Shown here: positions 33,960 through 43,093 of the stretch, one piece after another
Position numbering within the stretch: position 1 is the stretch's first letter
Layout of the letters: every line of letters begins with the position of its first letter
Source of the DNA: Verrucomicrobiaceae bacterium UBA2429
GTDB taxonomy: Bacteria > Verrucomicrobiota > Verrucomicrobiia > Verrucomicrobiales > Verrucomicrobiaceae
Assembly (NCBI GenBank): GCA_002343505.1
Contig: DDQZ01000010.1
Location: 1-64,000 of the forward strand
Reading direction: 5' to 3'
DNA length: 64,000 nt
Program-made: the position numbers and the translations under genes
Notes under the pieces: model-generated
Databases searched by the model: none
What the model saw: only the letters and a program-made list of their open reading frames with translations
What the model was told of the DNA's origin: nothing

Positions 33960-34978
33960 ACTCCGCCCGCGTCCAGCTTTTCCACGGTCCCGGCAAGCCA
34001 TTTCAAATGGGAAGCGCGGCATGGCCCGAAGATCTCCATCCCGGCGAAGTGCTCGTGCAGATCTCGCTCGCGACCATCTGTGGCTCTGACCTGCACACCA
34101 CCGAGGGCCGACGCACCGCGCCAACGCCCTGCATTCTCGGCCATGAAGCAGTGGGACATGTCGTCAGCAGCGCACGCGATGGAGTCGGCTATGGACAACG
34201 AGTGACGTGGACACTTGCCGATTCCTGCGGCCATTGCGCTCCCTGCACACGCTGGCACCTGCCGCAGAAATGCGAGCACCTTTTCAAATACGGCCATGCC
34301 GCGCTCAGCGATGGCAGCGGTTTGAACGGCTGCTACGCCAGCCACATCGTGCTGCGCCCCGGCACCGAGATCATGACCGTGCCTGACGCGTTGCCGGATG
34401 CCATCGCCGCGCCGGCCAATTGCGCGCTGGCCACCATTGTCAACGCGCTCGAAGCCCTGCCCGATCCCTGCGACAGCGCCCTCGTGCAAGGTGGCGGCCT
34501 GCTTGGGATCTACGCCTGCGCCTGGCTGCGCCATCGAGGGGTGAATGAAGTCTTTTGTACTGATCTCAGTCCGCAGCGTCTCGCTCTCGTGGCGGAGTTT
34601 GGCGGCATTCCGGTGCCGCACGGAGAAAAAATGCCGCAGGTGGACCTCGTGCTCGAAGTCACCGGCAGCTCCGCCGTCATCCCCGATGGCGTCAAAGCCC
34701 TGCGTCCCGGCGGCCACTACGTCTGGGCCGGCATGGTGCATCCTGAAACCCAGCTCGACCTTACCGGCGAGGCCGTTTTGCGCAAATGCCTCACCTTGCG
34801 CGGCATCCACAACTACCGTCCCGAACACCTCGCCGCCGGACTTGACTTCCTTGCCCAAAATCACCGGCAGATGCCCTTTGAAAAACTGACCAGCCCGGCG
34901 CTGCCGCTGGAGCAGCTCAACGAAGGCTTCTACCTCACCCGCAGCCGCCAGTGGCAGCGCGTCGCCATCCACCCCTGA
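33956..34978 (+). CDS. Zinc alcohol dehydrogenase, phosphonate-catabolism associated type
   Basis: 340 aa MDR-family protein. Catalytic zinc ligands in CGSDLHTTEG (Cys) and GHEAVGHV (His-Glu); structural zinc cysteines CGHCAPCTRWHLPQKC; cofactor loop QGGGLLGIYACAW. It resembles the TIGR03366 subgroup, proposed to act in phosphonate catabolism. A fitting reaction would be 2-hydroxyethylphosphonate to phosphonoacetaldehyde, feeding the next gene's product. ATGA-coupled to the transporter gene. Confidence 0.85.
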   Translation: MNSARVQLFHGPGKPFQMGSAAWPEDLHPGEVLVQISLATICGSDLHTTEGRRTAPTPCILGHEAVGHVVSSARDGVGYGQRVTWTLADSCGHCAPCTRWHLPQKCEHLFKYGHAALSDGSGLNGCYASHIVLRPGTEIMTVPDALPDAIAAPANCALATIVNALEALPDPCDSALVQGGGLLGIYACAWLRHRGVNEVFCTDLSPQRLALVAEFGGIPVPHGEKMPQVDLVLEVTGSSAVIPDGVKALRPGGHYVWAGMVHPETQLDLTGEAVLRKCLTLRGIHNYRPEHLAAGLDFLAQNHRQMPFEKLTSPALPLEQLNEGFYLTRSRQWQRVAIHP

Positions 34979-34984
34979 TTCACC

Positions 34985-36400
34985 ATGCTCTCCCTCCCCA
35001 GTTACCTCGCCGGAAAAGCCGTCACCACCGACGATTGGATTGACGTCTTCAACCCCTACAGCAACCAGCAAGTCGGCCGCGTCGCCGCCATCGGGCGCGA
35101 TCACTTGGAAGCCGCCATCCAGGCCCATCTCGTTCCTGCAGAGCTGCTCACCCGCTACGAGCGCAGCCGCATTCTGAACCAGACCCGTGATCTGCTCGAT
35201 GCCCGCCGCGAGGAGTTCGCGCAACTCATCACCGCCGAGGCAGGGCTTTGCCTCAAAGAGACACGTTACGAGGTGGGCCGCGCCTGCGATGTGTTCGCCT
35301 TCGCCGCCATGGAAGCCCTGCGTGATGACGGCCAGACCTTCTCCTGTGACATCTCAGCCACCGGCAAAGCGCGCAAGATTTTCACCCTGCGCGAGCCGCT
35401 TTCGCTCATTGCCGCCATCACGCCCTTCAATCACCCGCTCAACCAAGTCGCCCACAAGCTCGCGCCCGCCATCGCCGCTGGTGCGCCAGTCATATTGAAG
35501 CCTTCGGAAAAAACGCCGCTCACCGCCGTGCGCCTCGTCGAGCTGCTCTACGAGGCCGGTCTGGCCGGTCACTTGCTGAGCTGCATTCATGGCAATCTCG
35601 ATGAAGTCACGCGACCGATGATCCGCGACGAGCGCATTGACCTCGTCACTTTCACCGGCAGCGCCAAAGTGGGCAAAGAAATCGCCGCCACGGCGGGTTA
35701 CAAAAAAACCTGCCTCGAACTCGGCGGACACTCGCCCTTGATCGTGCTTGAGGATGCCGACCTCGACCTCGCCGCCAAGCTTGCCTGCGAGGGTTGCTTC
35801 CGCAACAGTGGCCAGCGCTGCACCGCTGTGCGCCGCATCTTGGTGCAAGAAGGTGTGCTCGCCGACTTCACCCAGCGCTTCCTCGCGCGCGCCCAAAACT
35901 ACACCTGCGGCGACCCCACCGACGAAGCCACCGTCGTCGGCACCGTCATTGATGAAGCTGCCGCCAAGTCACTCGAAGCCGCAATTCAGGACGCCATTAC
36001 ACGCGGTGCCAAACTCCTCCACGGAGGCACTCGCCAGGGCGCGCTGCTCCAGCCCACGATCCTTGCTGATGTGCCACGCGACTCCACGCTCGGCACCTGC
36101 GAGTGCTTCGGCCCCATCGCGCCGATCTTTGGCGTGCGTGACCTCAATGACGCTATTGACCATGCGAATGCGACGCCTTACGGCCTAAGCAGCGGCATTG
36201 TCACGCGCTCACTGGACTCTGCCATCACTGCCATCAAAGGCATCAAAGCCGGCACCATCAACGTCAACGAAATCCCTGGCTATCGTCTTGAGCTTAGCCC
36301 CTTCGGCGGCGTCAAAGACAGCGGCCTCGGCATCAAGGAGGGCGTCCTTGAGGCCATCAAGTTCATGACCACGGTGAAGACGTATTCGTTGCCGTGGTGA
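34985..36400 (+). CDS. phnY: Phosphonoacetaldehyde dehydrogenase
   Basis: 471 aa aldehyde dehydrogenase. Catalytic elements: the general-base Glu in LELGGHSP, the nucleophile Cys in FRNSGQRCTAVRR, NAD site FTGSAKVGKEIA, and the oxyanion Asn in ITPFNHPLN. The best match in memory is PhnY, which oxidises phosphonoacetaldehyde to phosphonoacetate, the substrate of the hydrolase at 31404; glyceraldehyde-3-phosphate or lactaldehyde dehydrogenases are related alternatives. The phosphonate context supports PhnY. It starts 6 bp after the alcohol dehydrogenase. Confidence 0.85.
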   Translation: MLSLPSYLAGKAVTTDDWIDVFNPYSNQQVGRVAAIGRDHLEAAIQAHLVPAELLTRYERSRILNQTRDLLDARREEFAQLITAEAGLCLKETRYEVGRACDVFAFAAMEALRDDGQTFSCDISATGKARKIFTLREPLSLIAAITPFNHPLNQVAHKLAPAIAAGAPVILKPSEKTPLTAVRLVELLYEAGLAGHLLSCIHGNLDEVTRPMIRDERIDLVTFTGSAKVGKEIAATAGYKKTCLELGGHSPLIVLEDADLDLAAKLACEGCFRNSGQRCTAVRRILVQEGVLADFTQRFLARAQNYTCGDPTDEATVVGTVIDEAAAKSLEAAIQDAITRGAKLLHGGTRQGALLQPTILADVPRDSTLGTCECFGPIAPIFGVRDLNDAIDHANATPYGLSSGIVTRSLDSAITAIKGIKAGTINVNEIPGYRLELSPFGGVKDSGLGIKEGVLEAIKFMTTVKTYSLPW

Positions 36401-36455
36401 GCTGGCTTCCTGCGCCTGGAAGAATGGCGGCTGGATGGTTGTTTATCTCGCCTTC

Positions 36456-37817
36456 ATGTGGATTCGTATTTTCCTTCTGTTCAGCCTTTATGCCCCTTTG
36501 ACCCTTGCCCAGTCTTCGGATGCTGGCGGCGTCAAGGTTTCGCTCCAGCGGTATTCCGGACCCGCCACGGTCAGTGTGCAGAGCCTGGACAAGTTCAAGC
36601 AGCGCGTTCAGCTGGAACGGAATGGAGAGACGCAGCCTCTGAACGTGCGCGTCGAGCTGCCGAAATCAGGCCGGCAGGTGTGGCCGGCGAATGATGTCGA
36701 GGTGCGCGATGAGGCAGGGGAGGCGCTGCTTGTGCAGCGCTCCGGCATTGAGTGGGAAAATATCGTCGTGCCGGTCGCCGGGAAGCTGAATGCCTTCATG
36801 GTGCAGGCCTTGCCGCCCGCCGTTCCAGCACCGCAGACCACGGCCGAGAAGGATCGGGTGATCCAGGATGAGGTCAGCGGTGCGGAGGTGCGCATCGCGA
36901 ACTGGCCGCAGGGGCGCACGGCTGCGCTGAGCATCCGATTTGACGACTCCCACCCCACGCATCTGAGCAAGGCCATCCCCATCCTGGGGGAGTATGGATT
37001 CAAGGGCACCTTCATGGTCAATCCGGGCCCGAAGGAGGCGGGCAGCCGGCAGAACTATGCCTTTGAAACCCAGCTGGCCGAATGGGCGGCGGTGGCCGAA
37101 CGGGGCGACATGGAGCTGGCCAATCATTCCGCGCACCACCGCGGCGCGAAGGGAGACGAGGACATGGACCGCGAAATTGGCAGCGCAGCGGAGGCGATCT
37201 GGAAGCTCACGCCCGGCAAGAGCAAGCTCCTGGCATTGAATCTCGGCGGCGGCACGCAGTGGCAGACCACGCGCACGCTGCGCCACTACCTCGACAAATA
37301 CCATCAGTTCGACGCCTCCAGCGGCTCCCTCGGCATGGACGACAGCTATGGCGGGCGTGTCGAGGCCTTCCGCAAGGCGCTCGCCACCCACCTCGACCGC
37401 GGTTTGTGGTGCCGCGTGCATTACCACTACATCGGCGAGGGCCTCAGCAGCAGCGAGGCGAACTTCCGCGCCGCTCTCGACATCGCCAAAGCGCATCAGG
37501 AACATCTCTGGATCGCCGGCATGGCGGACATCCACAAATATCAAACCGAGCGCAGCAGCGCGAAGGTCACGCTGCTAAAGTCCGATGCGAAGAGCCTCGC
37601 CTTCCAGCTTGACTGCGCCACGGATGCCACGCTCTACGACCAGCCGCTCACGATTGAGATCACACCACCAGCGGCATGGGATGCGGCGAAAGTTGCCATG
37701 AAGGACGCATCGGGGGCGGCCTTGCCGGTTCAGCGTGCGGAGTCCGGCGGACGCCACCGGCTTCGCTTCGAAGTGCCTGCGCGCAAGGGCGTGTATTCCG
37801 TCAGCACGACGCCCTGA
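36456..37817 (+). CDS. Secreted polysaccharide-deacetylase (NodB) family protein
   Basis: 453 aa from ATG 36456, giving a signal peptide (MWIRIFLLFSLYAPLTLAQ). The N-terminal 130 residues are beta-rich. The NodB-like domain starts near 150 with LSIRFDDSHPTHL (metal-binding Asp), then YGFKGTFMVNPG and ELANHSAHH (His pair). A C-terminal beta domain follows. Expected to remove acetyl groups from extracellular polysaccharide. Follows phnY by 55 bp; whether it shares the transcript is unclear. Confidence 0.85.
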   Translation: MWIRIFLLFSLYAPLTLAQSSDAGGVKVSLQRYSGPATVSVQSLDKFKQRVQLERNGETQPLNVRVELPKSGRQVWPANDVEVRDEAGEALLVQRSGIEWENIVVPVAGKLNAFMVQALPPAVPAPQTTAEKDRVIQDEVSGAEVRIANWPQGRTAALSIRFDDSHPTHLSKAIPILGEYGFKGTFMVNPGPKEAGSRQNYAFETQLAEWAAVAERGDMELANHSAHHRGAKGDEDMDREIGSAAEAIWKLTPGKSKLLALNLGGGTQWQTTRTLRHYLDKYHQFDASSGSLGMDDSYGGRVEAFRKALATHLDRGLWCRVHYHYIGEGLSSSEANFRAALDIAKAHQEHLWIAGMADIHKYQTERSSAKVTLLKSDAKSLAFQLDCATDATLYDQPLTIEITPPAAWDAAKVAMKDASGAALPVQRAESGGRHRLRFEVPARKGVYSVSTTP

Positions 37818-37929
37818 ACCCGCCGCCTATCTTGTTGCCTCAAAAGTAAATGACACCGCAGGGGGTGTTGGGAAAAGAGTGAGGGAAGAGCGGCATTCTC
37901 CGGGATTGCCTTTTGGCATGGGGCTGGCT

Positions 37930-38415
37930 ATGATCACTGCAATGCCCGCCATCAGCACCGAACCGCGGATCGAACCCGCCACCATTGAAGACATGCCCCA
38001 GCTCGTGGAGTTGCTGATGGCGCTGTTCAGCGAGGAGGAGGATTTCCGCCCGGACAGGACCAAGCAGGAGCATGGCCTGAGACTCATTCTGGAGCAGCCG
38101 AACCGGGGCCGGATTTTTGTTCTGCGCACGGATTACCAGGTCATCGGCATGGTGAACCTGCTTTTCACCATCAGCACGGCCGAGGGCGGGCTGGTGATCC
38201 TGATGGAGGATGTGATCGTGCATCCGCAGCACCGCCGCCAGGGTTACGGGGCGCGGCTTCTCGACCACGCGATTGAATTCGCCAGGGAGAAAAATTTCCG
38301 CCGCATCACCCTGCTTACCGACAAGATCAGCGCCGAGTCGCAGGCGTTCTTCGCCAAGCATGGTTTCTCGCATTCGAGCATGATCCCGATGCGGCTGGTC
38401 TTTGCCAGTTCCTGA
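37930..38415 (+). CDS. GNAT-family N-acetyltransferase
   Basis: 161 aa. The acetyl-CoA binding motif A is VIVHPQHRRQGYGARLLDHA, with a preceding VIGMVNLLF strand and a C-terminal SQAFFAKHGFSHSSM. Start is ambiguous between ATGs at 37918, 37930 and 37942; 37930 has GGGG 8 bp upstream. The acceptor is unknown. Confidence 0.88.
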   Translation: MITAMPAISTEPRIEPATIEDMPQLVELLMALFSEEEDFRPDRTKQEHGLRLILEQPNRGRIFVLRTDYQVIGMVNLLFTISTAEGGLVILMEDVIVHPQHRRQGYGARLLDHAIEFAREKNFRRITLLTDKISAESQAFFAKHGFSHSSMIPMRLVFASS

Positions 38416-38418
38416 GCC

Positions 38419-38727
38419 ATGAGCGTGCCGTTGACCGCTTTTCTCGTGCATTTGCGCCAGCCGGCGGGCGGCGCGCACACGGCGGACACGGCGGCGCTGG
38501 ACTGGTTCGTGATCGCCACCCAGTGCTGCTTTTTCTTTCTTCTCGGCTGCTTCGCGGCGGTGGCCTGGGGGATTTGGCGGCGCACGACCCGGCCGGAACC
38601 CCACGAAAAGCTGCTCCAGGAACTGGCCGAGGCCGATGAGGACGAGATTCTGCGCGCCGGAGAGTCCGGACCCGACGCATCGCGCGCCCCCTGGGAGCGG
38701 CAGGCCGACTGGTGGCGCCGGGAATGA
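38419..38727 (+). CDS. Small single-span membrane protein
   Basis: 102 aa. One transmembrane helix (about 31-53, FVIATQCCFFFLLGCFAAVA) and an acidic then Trp/Arg-rich tail. Not recognised. It starts 3 bp after the GNAT stop and precedes the epimerase gene by 39 bp, all on one strand, which supports its being a real gene. Confidence 0.6.
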   Translation: MSVPLTAFLVHLRQPAGGAHTADTAALDWFVIATQCCFFFLLGCFAAVAWGIWRRTTRPEPHEKLLQELAEADEDEILRAGESGPDASRAPWERQADWWRRE

Positions 38728-38766
38728 TTTTCCCGCACGGTCCCCGGCACGCTCGTATCCAAGCTC

Positions 38767-39681
38767 ATGCGCATCGGCATCACAGGAGCGACCGGGTTCA
38801 TCGGAAGGCATTTGACCGCGCTTGCCCGCGAGTCCGGGGAAGTCATCGCCTACACGCGCGGCCATGCGGCGCTTCAGCTTGCGGACCGCACATTGAGACT
38901 GCCCGGAGACGCTCCCCACGCGCTGCCTGAGACGCGGCTCGACGCGCTCGTGCATCTGGCGGGCGAGCCGCTGGCCGGCTTGTGGACGCGGGCAAAACGG
39001 GGGCGCATCTGGCGAAGCCGCGTGGATTTCACCGAGTCCCTGGTGGCGCATCTGGGGACATGGAAGATGGAAAACCGTCCGCGAGTGCTGGTGTGCGCTT
39101 CGGGCGCGGGTTTTTATGGGGACAGTGGCGGAGTGGTGGTGGATGAGGCGGCGCCGCAGGGCGCGGGATTTCTGGCGGAGCTGTGCGGACGCTGGGAGGC
39201 GGCGGCGCAGGGCGCGGAGGCTGCCGGCATGCGCGTGGTGACGCTGCGGACGGGCATGGTGCTGGGGCCGGACGGCGGGGCATATCCTCTGCTGAGGCGC
39301 GTGTTTCGCCTGGGGCTGGGCGGCAGGCTCGGCTGCGGGGCGCAGTGGATGTCGTGGATTCACATCCGGGACGCGGCGCGCATGATCCTCCGGGCGGTGG
39401 AGGATGAAAGCTGGCGCGGCCCGCTGAACGTCTGCGCGCCGGGCGCGGTGACGAACGCGCAGTTCACGCGCGCGCTGGCTGCGGCGGTGAGGCGGCCCGC
39501 TTTTTTCCACGCGCCGGCATTCGGACTGCGCCTGCTGCTGCGCGGCATGGCGGATGAGATGCTGCTGGGCGGGCAGCGGGCCGCGCCTGCGAAGGCGCTG
39601 GAGGCGGGTTTCCGTTTTGATTTTCCGCGCGTGGATGACGCGATGGCGGACCTGGAGGGGCGCCGCACATGCGGCTCATGA
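38767..39681 (+). CDS. TIGR01777 family NAD-dependent epimerase-like protein
   Basis: 304 aa short-chain-dehydrogenase-fold protein. N-terminal nucleotide site GITGATGFIGRHL, LVHLAGEPLAG, and the YGDSG region in place of the usual YxxxK, all features of the YfcH/SulA-like TIGR01777 family; a late WIHIRDAARMI is also typical. Its physiological substrate is unknown. The last 6 bases overlap the convergent glycosidase gene. Confidence 0.9.
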   Translation: MRIGITGATGFIGRHLTALARESGEVIAYTRGHAALQLADRTLRLPGDAPHALPETRLDALVHLAGEPLAGLWTRAKRGRIWRSRVDFTESLVAHLGTWKMENRPRVLVCASGAGFYGDSGGVVVDEAAPQGAGFLAELCGRWEAAAQGAEAAGMRVVTLRTGMVLGPDGGAYPLLRRVFRLGLGGRLGCGAQWMSWIHIRDAARMILRAVEDESWRGPLNVCAPGAVTNAQFTRALAAAVRRPAFFHAPAFGLRLLLRGMADEMLLGGQRAAPAKALEAGFRFDFPRVDDAMADLEGRRTCGS

Positions 39682-40665
39682 CTTCGGCGGCACGGCGATG
39701 ATCTCGGGCGCGTGGCGGCGCACGCCGATGAAGACCGGGGAGAGCTGCTGCTCGAAGCGGCCGGGCTTGAATTTCACGCGCGTGTTGAAGGAGGTGAAAT
39801 GCCATGGCCCGTCCTCGGTGCGCAGGCTGTATTGCAGGGCGCGGCCGCCATCGAGCAGGGTGGCGTGCTGGATGTCCAGCTTGCGGGCGATCTCTGCGGT
39901 CTCCATGACATTCATGACGCCGCCGGAGCCGGAGAGGACGAAGACGATGGCGCCGTCCCGCCTCATGCCGCCGAGGGAGCGGTAGCTGATCTTGCTGCCG
40001 TCGAAGTACTGGTCGGGCTTCAGGCCCACATAGGAGAAGATGGTGTGGTTCTTCATCACCGAAGGGTAAACCTGCACGCCTTCCTCAATGGCGCCTGGCA
40101 CCTCGTCGAGCAGGGATTTCGGGCCGAAGAAAGGCACGCCGTTTTTGACAAAAAAGCAGCCGCTCCATTCGGGGAAGGCGCGGTTGGTTTCGCGGCCCTC
40201 ATGCCAGACCCAGCCCAGCGGGCGCCCCTTGGGATCGCGGAAATTGGCGGTCACCGCGAACCACAGCTTCTCCGTGGCGAGGCGTTCGGAGGCGGTGGTG
40301 ACTTCGAAGCCGGGTTTGTAGCTGGCCATGAACTCGAACTCCTTGGGCGAGATGGTGACGACATGCACCTCCGCCCCGAACACTTTCTGCGCCACCGCGC
40401 CCGCCAGGCCCGCGGGCCGGCGCACGCGCACCGTGCTCCAGACCAGGCCGGGCTCGCGGTGGCGCTCCACCAGCGCGGCGGCCATCTCGGCGGGAGTGAT
40501 CTGCGCGGGCGTTTTCCAGGTGTCACCGCGCACGCGCACCAGCAGGCTTTCGCGCGAGTCGCGCACGCAGACGGCCACGAGGTTGCTGTGGATGTTGAAG
40601 ACCCACTGCGCGGCCACCCATGCGGCGAGAAAAACCGCCAGCAGCAGCAGCAGCAGGACTCTCAT
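39676..40665 (-). CDS. Exported phosphodiester glycosidase family protein (NAGPA-like)
   Basis: 329 aa. A hydrophobic N-terminal segment (MRVLLLLLLAVFLAAWVAAQ) suggests export or anchoring. The C-terminal part has the PF09992 pattern: NGVPFF, a serine/glycine region SLGGMRRDGAIVFVLSGSGG, and ATLLDGGRALQY with the conserved Asp-Gly-Gly. The family includes the mammalian uncovering enzyme, which removes GlcNAc from phosphodiesters; the bacterial substrate is unknown. Confidence 0.8.
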   Translation of the reverse strand: MRVLLLLLLAVFLAAWVAAQWVFNIHSNLVAVCVRDSRESLLVRVRGDTWKTPAQITPAEMAAALVERHREPGLVWSTVRVRRPAGLAGAVAQKVFGAEVHVVTISPKEFEFMASYKPGFEVTTASERLATEKLWFAVTANFRDPKGRPLGWVWHEGRETNRAFPEWSGCFFVKNGVPFFGPKSLLDEVPGAIEEGVQVYPSVMKNHTIFSYVGLKPDQYFDGSKISYRSLGGMRRDGAIVFVLSGSGGVMNVMETAEIARKLDIQHATLLDGGRALQYSLRTEDGPWHFTSFNTRVKFKPGRFEQQLSPVFIGVRRHAPEIIAVPPKS

Positions 40666-40740
40666 GCACCCCGGGGGCGGGCGGCGGCGTTTGGACTTCG
40701 GTTTGGCGATGCCGGATGATTGCGCCGGATGACGGGCGAG

Positions 40741-41442
40741 TCAAAGCGGCATCCGAGCTGGTGGACGCGAGCCGAAAATGGCGCTGCCGACCCGCACCAG
40801 CGTGGCGCCTTCCTCCACCGCCGCCTCGAAGTCGTGGCTCATGCCCATGGAGAGGTGCGGCAGCGGCGCGCCGCCGGCTTTTTCCAGCTCCCCGCGCAGC
40901 GCGCGCAGGGCGGCGAAGTGGCGGCGGCTTTTCTCCGGGCCGGGATCGTAGGGGGGGATGCACATGAGTCCCTCGATCTGGAGACGGTCCAGCCCGTAGA
41001 GCTCCTCCAGCCGCGCGCGCGCCTGGTCCGGGCTGAAGCCGTGCTTCGAGGACTCGGCGGCTACATTGATCTCCAGAAGCACGCGCGGCCGCAGGCCCAG
41101 CTCCTCGGAGACGCGCTGGATGTCGCGGGCGATCTCCAGGGAATGCACCGCCTCCAGCATGTCCGCGGCGGGCAGGACTTTGCGCACTTTGTTCGATTGC
41201 AGCGGGCCGATCAGATGCCAGCGCAAGCGCGGGGGCAGCACCGGCTGCTTGGCCAGCAGCTCTTGCACACGGTTCTCCCCGAACAGGGTCTGGCCCGCCT
41301 CCGCCGCCTCGCGCACGGCCTCGGCGGGGAAGGTCTTCGACACGGCCACCAGCTCCACCTCCCCGGCCGCGCGCCCGGCGTGACGCGCCGCCGCGGCGAT
41401 GCGTTCGCGGATGTTTTCGAGGCGTTCGGCGATGCTGCTCAT
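40741..41442 (-). CDS. YggS-family PLP-binding protein
   Basis: 233 aa from ATG 41442. Family landmarks: [11 protein letters not shown] with the PLP lysine, [38 protein letters not shown], and [28 protein letters not shown] near the end (quoted here as [13 protein letters not shown] and RVGSAIFG). YggS/YlmE/PLPBP proteins buffer pyridoxal phosphate and affect amino-acid homeostasis. Divergent from the sulfatase gene. Confidence 0.95.
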   Translation of the reverse strand: MSSIAERLENIRERIAAAARHAGRAAGEVELVAVSKTFPAEAVREAAEAGQTLFGENRVQELLAKQPVLPPRLRWHLIGPLQSNKVRKVLPAADMLEAVHSLEIARDIQRVSEELGLRPRVLLEINVAAESSKHGFSPDQARARLEELYGLDRLQIEGLMCIPPYDPGPEKSRRHFAALRALRGELEKAGGAPLPHLSMGMSHDFEAAVEEGATLVRVGSAIFGSRPPARMPL

Positions 41443-41566
41443 GCGCCGATGCTGGAGCACGGGCGCGGGGCGCGCAAACGCCTTGTCACCCTGCAGCCGG
41501 ATGAGGTGCAAAAAATCGCCGCCCGGCCCGTTCGTCACCCTGTCGTTCCGACGGCGCGCGCCTGCC

Positions 41567-43078
41567 ATGAGACATCTCCTTCCACTCACCCTGCTGACCT
41601 TTCTCCCCCTCCTTTCCAGCGCGCGCGCTCCGAACATCCTCTGGTTCGTGGTGGATGACATGTCCCCGCACTTCTCCTGCTACGGTGAGACGGCCATCCA
41701 GACGCCGGCGGTGGACCGGCTGGCGGCGGAGGGCGCGCGCTTCACCCGCGCCTATGTCACCGCGCCCGTGTGCTCCGCCTGCCGCTCGGCCATGATCACC
41801 GGCATGTATCAGACGACCATCGGCGCGCATCACCACCGCAGCGGGCGGGGCGAGTTGAAAATCCACCTGACCGAGGGAGTGCGGCCCGTGCCGGAGCTGT
41901 TTCAGAAGGCGGGCTATTTCACCTGCATCGGCAGCGGCCTGGAGGAGCGCGACTTCCGCGGGCTGCCCTTTGGCGAGGGCAGGGCGGGGAAGAAAAAAGC
42001 CGCCGGCGCACCCATGAAAGGCCGCCTGGGCAAGACAGACTACAATTTCGAGTGGGACACCGCCATGTATGACAGCCACGACTGGGCCGGGCGCGGTGAA
42101 AAGCCCTTCTTCATGCAGGTGCAGCTCCACGGCGGCAAACTCCGCGCCGACAATCTGGAGGCCAACCGAGCTCTCGCCGCGCGCGCGCGCAGCGAGCTTG
42201 GCAGCGCCACCGATCCGCAAAAAGTCACCCTGCCGCCCTACTACCCGCGTGATCCCGTGCTGCTGGAGGACTGGGCCGCCTATCTCGACAGCGTCCGCCT
42301 CACCGACCTGCACGTCGGCCGTGTCATCGCGCGTCTGGAAAAAGAGGGCCTGCTGGAAAACACCCTCGTCATTTTCATGACCGACCACGGCATCAGCCAC
42401 GCGCGGGGAAAACAGTTCCTCTATGACGAGGGAGCCCACATCCCCTTCATCGTGCGCGGCCCCGGCATCGCCAAAGGCGCCGTGCGCACGGATCTCGTCG
42501 AACACATAGACATGGCCGCCTTGTCCCTGGCCGCCGCGGGCATTCCCATCCCGGAAGCCATGCAGGGACGCGACATCTTCGCGAAAGATTACCAGCCGCG
42601 CCAGGCCGTCTTTGCCGCGCGCGACCGCTGCGATGAGACCGTCGAGCGCATCCGCAGCGCGCGCACGGAGCGCTTTCTTTACATCCGCAATTTCCTGCCG
42701 CGGCGTCCGCACCTTCAGCCGAACGCCTACAAGGACAAAAAGGCCATCGTCGCCGCCCTGCGCGTCGCGCACGACGCCGGCACACTGCCCTCCGTCTCCG
42801 AGGAGCTGCTCTTCAGCCCGGAGCGCGCGCCCGAGGAGCTGTATGAATATGTGAACGACCACTGGCAGGTTACCAACCTCGCCGCCAATCCCGACTACAA
42901 AACCGAGCTGGAGTCCCACCGCGCCCGGCTTGACGAGTGGATCGCGCGCACCGGGGACAAAGGGCCCGAATCCGAGGCCATGTATGACAGCGACATGGCC
43001 GAGTACTTGAAAAAGAGCAATCCCGACGTGGAGCGCAACATCGTCCTCATGAAGCAGTGGGCGCGCGAGGGCAAATGA
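41567..43078 (+). CDS. Secreted sulfatase
   Basis: 503 aa from ATG 41567, giving a signal peptide ([21 protein letters not shown]). The mature N-terminus [19 protein letters not shown] carries the two metal Asp. The formylglycine site reads [13 protein letters not shown]: the core CxAxR is intact but Pro and Ser of the usual CxPSR are Ala and Cys. [14 protein letters not shown] supplies further metal and active-site residues. Predicted to remove sulfate from polysaccharides in the periplasm; needs formylglycine maturation. Its in-frame extension upstream runs antisense to yggS and is not used. Confidence 0.9.
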   Translation: MRHLLPLTLLTFLPLLSSARAPNILWFVVDDMSPHFSCYGETAIQTPAVDRLAAEGARFTRAYVTAPVCSACRSAMITGMYQTTIGAHHHRSGRGELKIHLTEGVRPVPELFQKAGYFTCIGSGLEERDFRGLPFGEGRAGKKKAAGAPMKGRLGKTDYNFEWDTAMYDSHDWAGRGEKPFFMQVQLHGGKLRADNLEANRALAARARSELGSATDPQKVTLPPYYPRDPVLLEDWAAYLDSVRLTDLHVGRVIARLEKEGLLENTLVIFMTDHGISHARGKQFLYDEGAHIPFIVRGPGIAKGAVRTDLVEHIDMAALSLAAAGIPIPEAMQGRDIFAKDYQPRQAVFAARDRCDETVERIRSARTERFLYIRNFLPRRPHLQPNAYKDKKAIVAALRVAHDAGTLPSVSEELLFSPERAPEELYEYVNDHWQVTNLAANPDYKTELESHRARLDEWIARTGDKGPESEAMYDSDMAEYLKKSNPDVERNIVLMKQWAREGK

Positions 43079-43093
43079 GCCGCCGCGCCGCGC

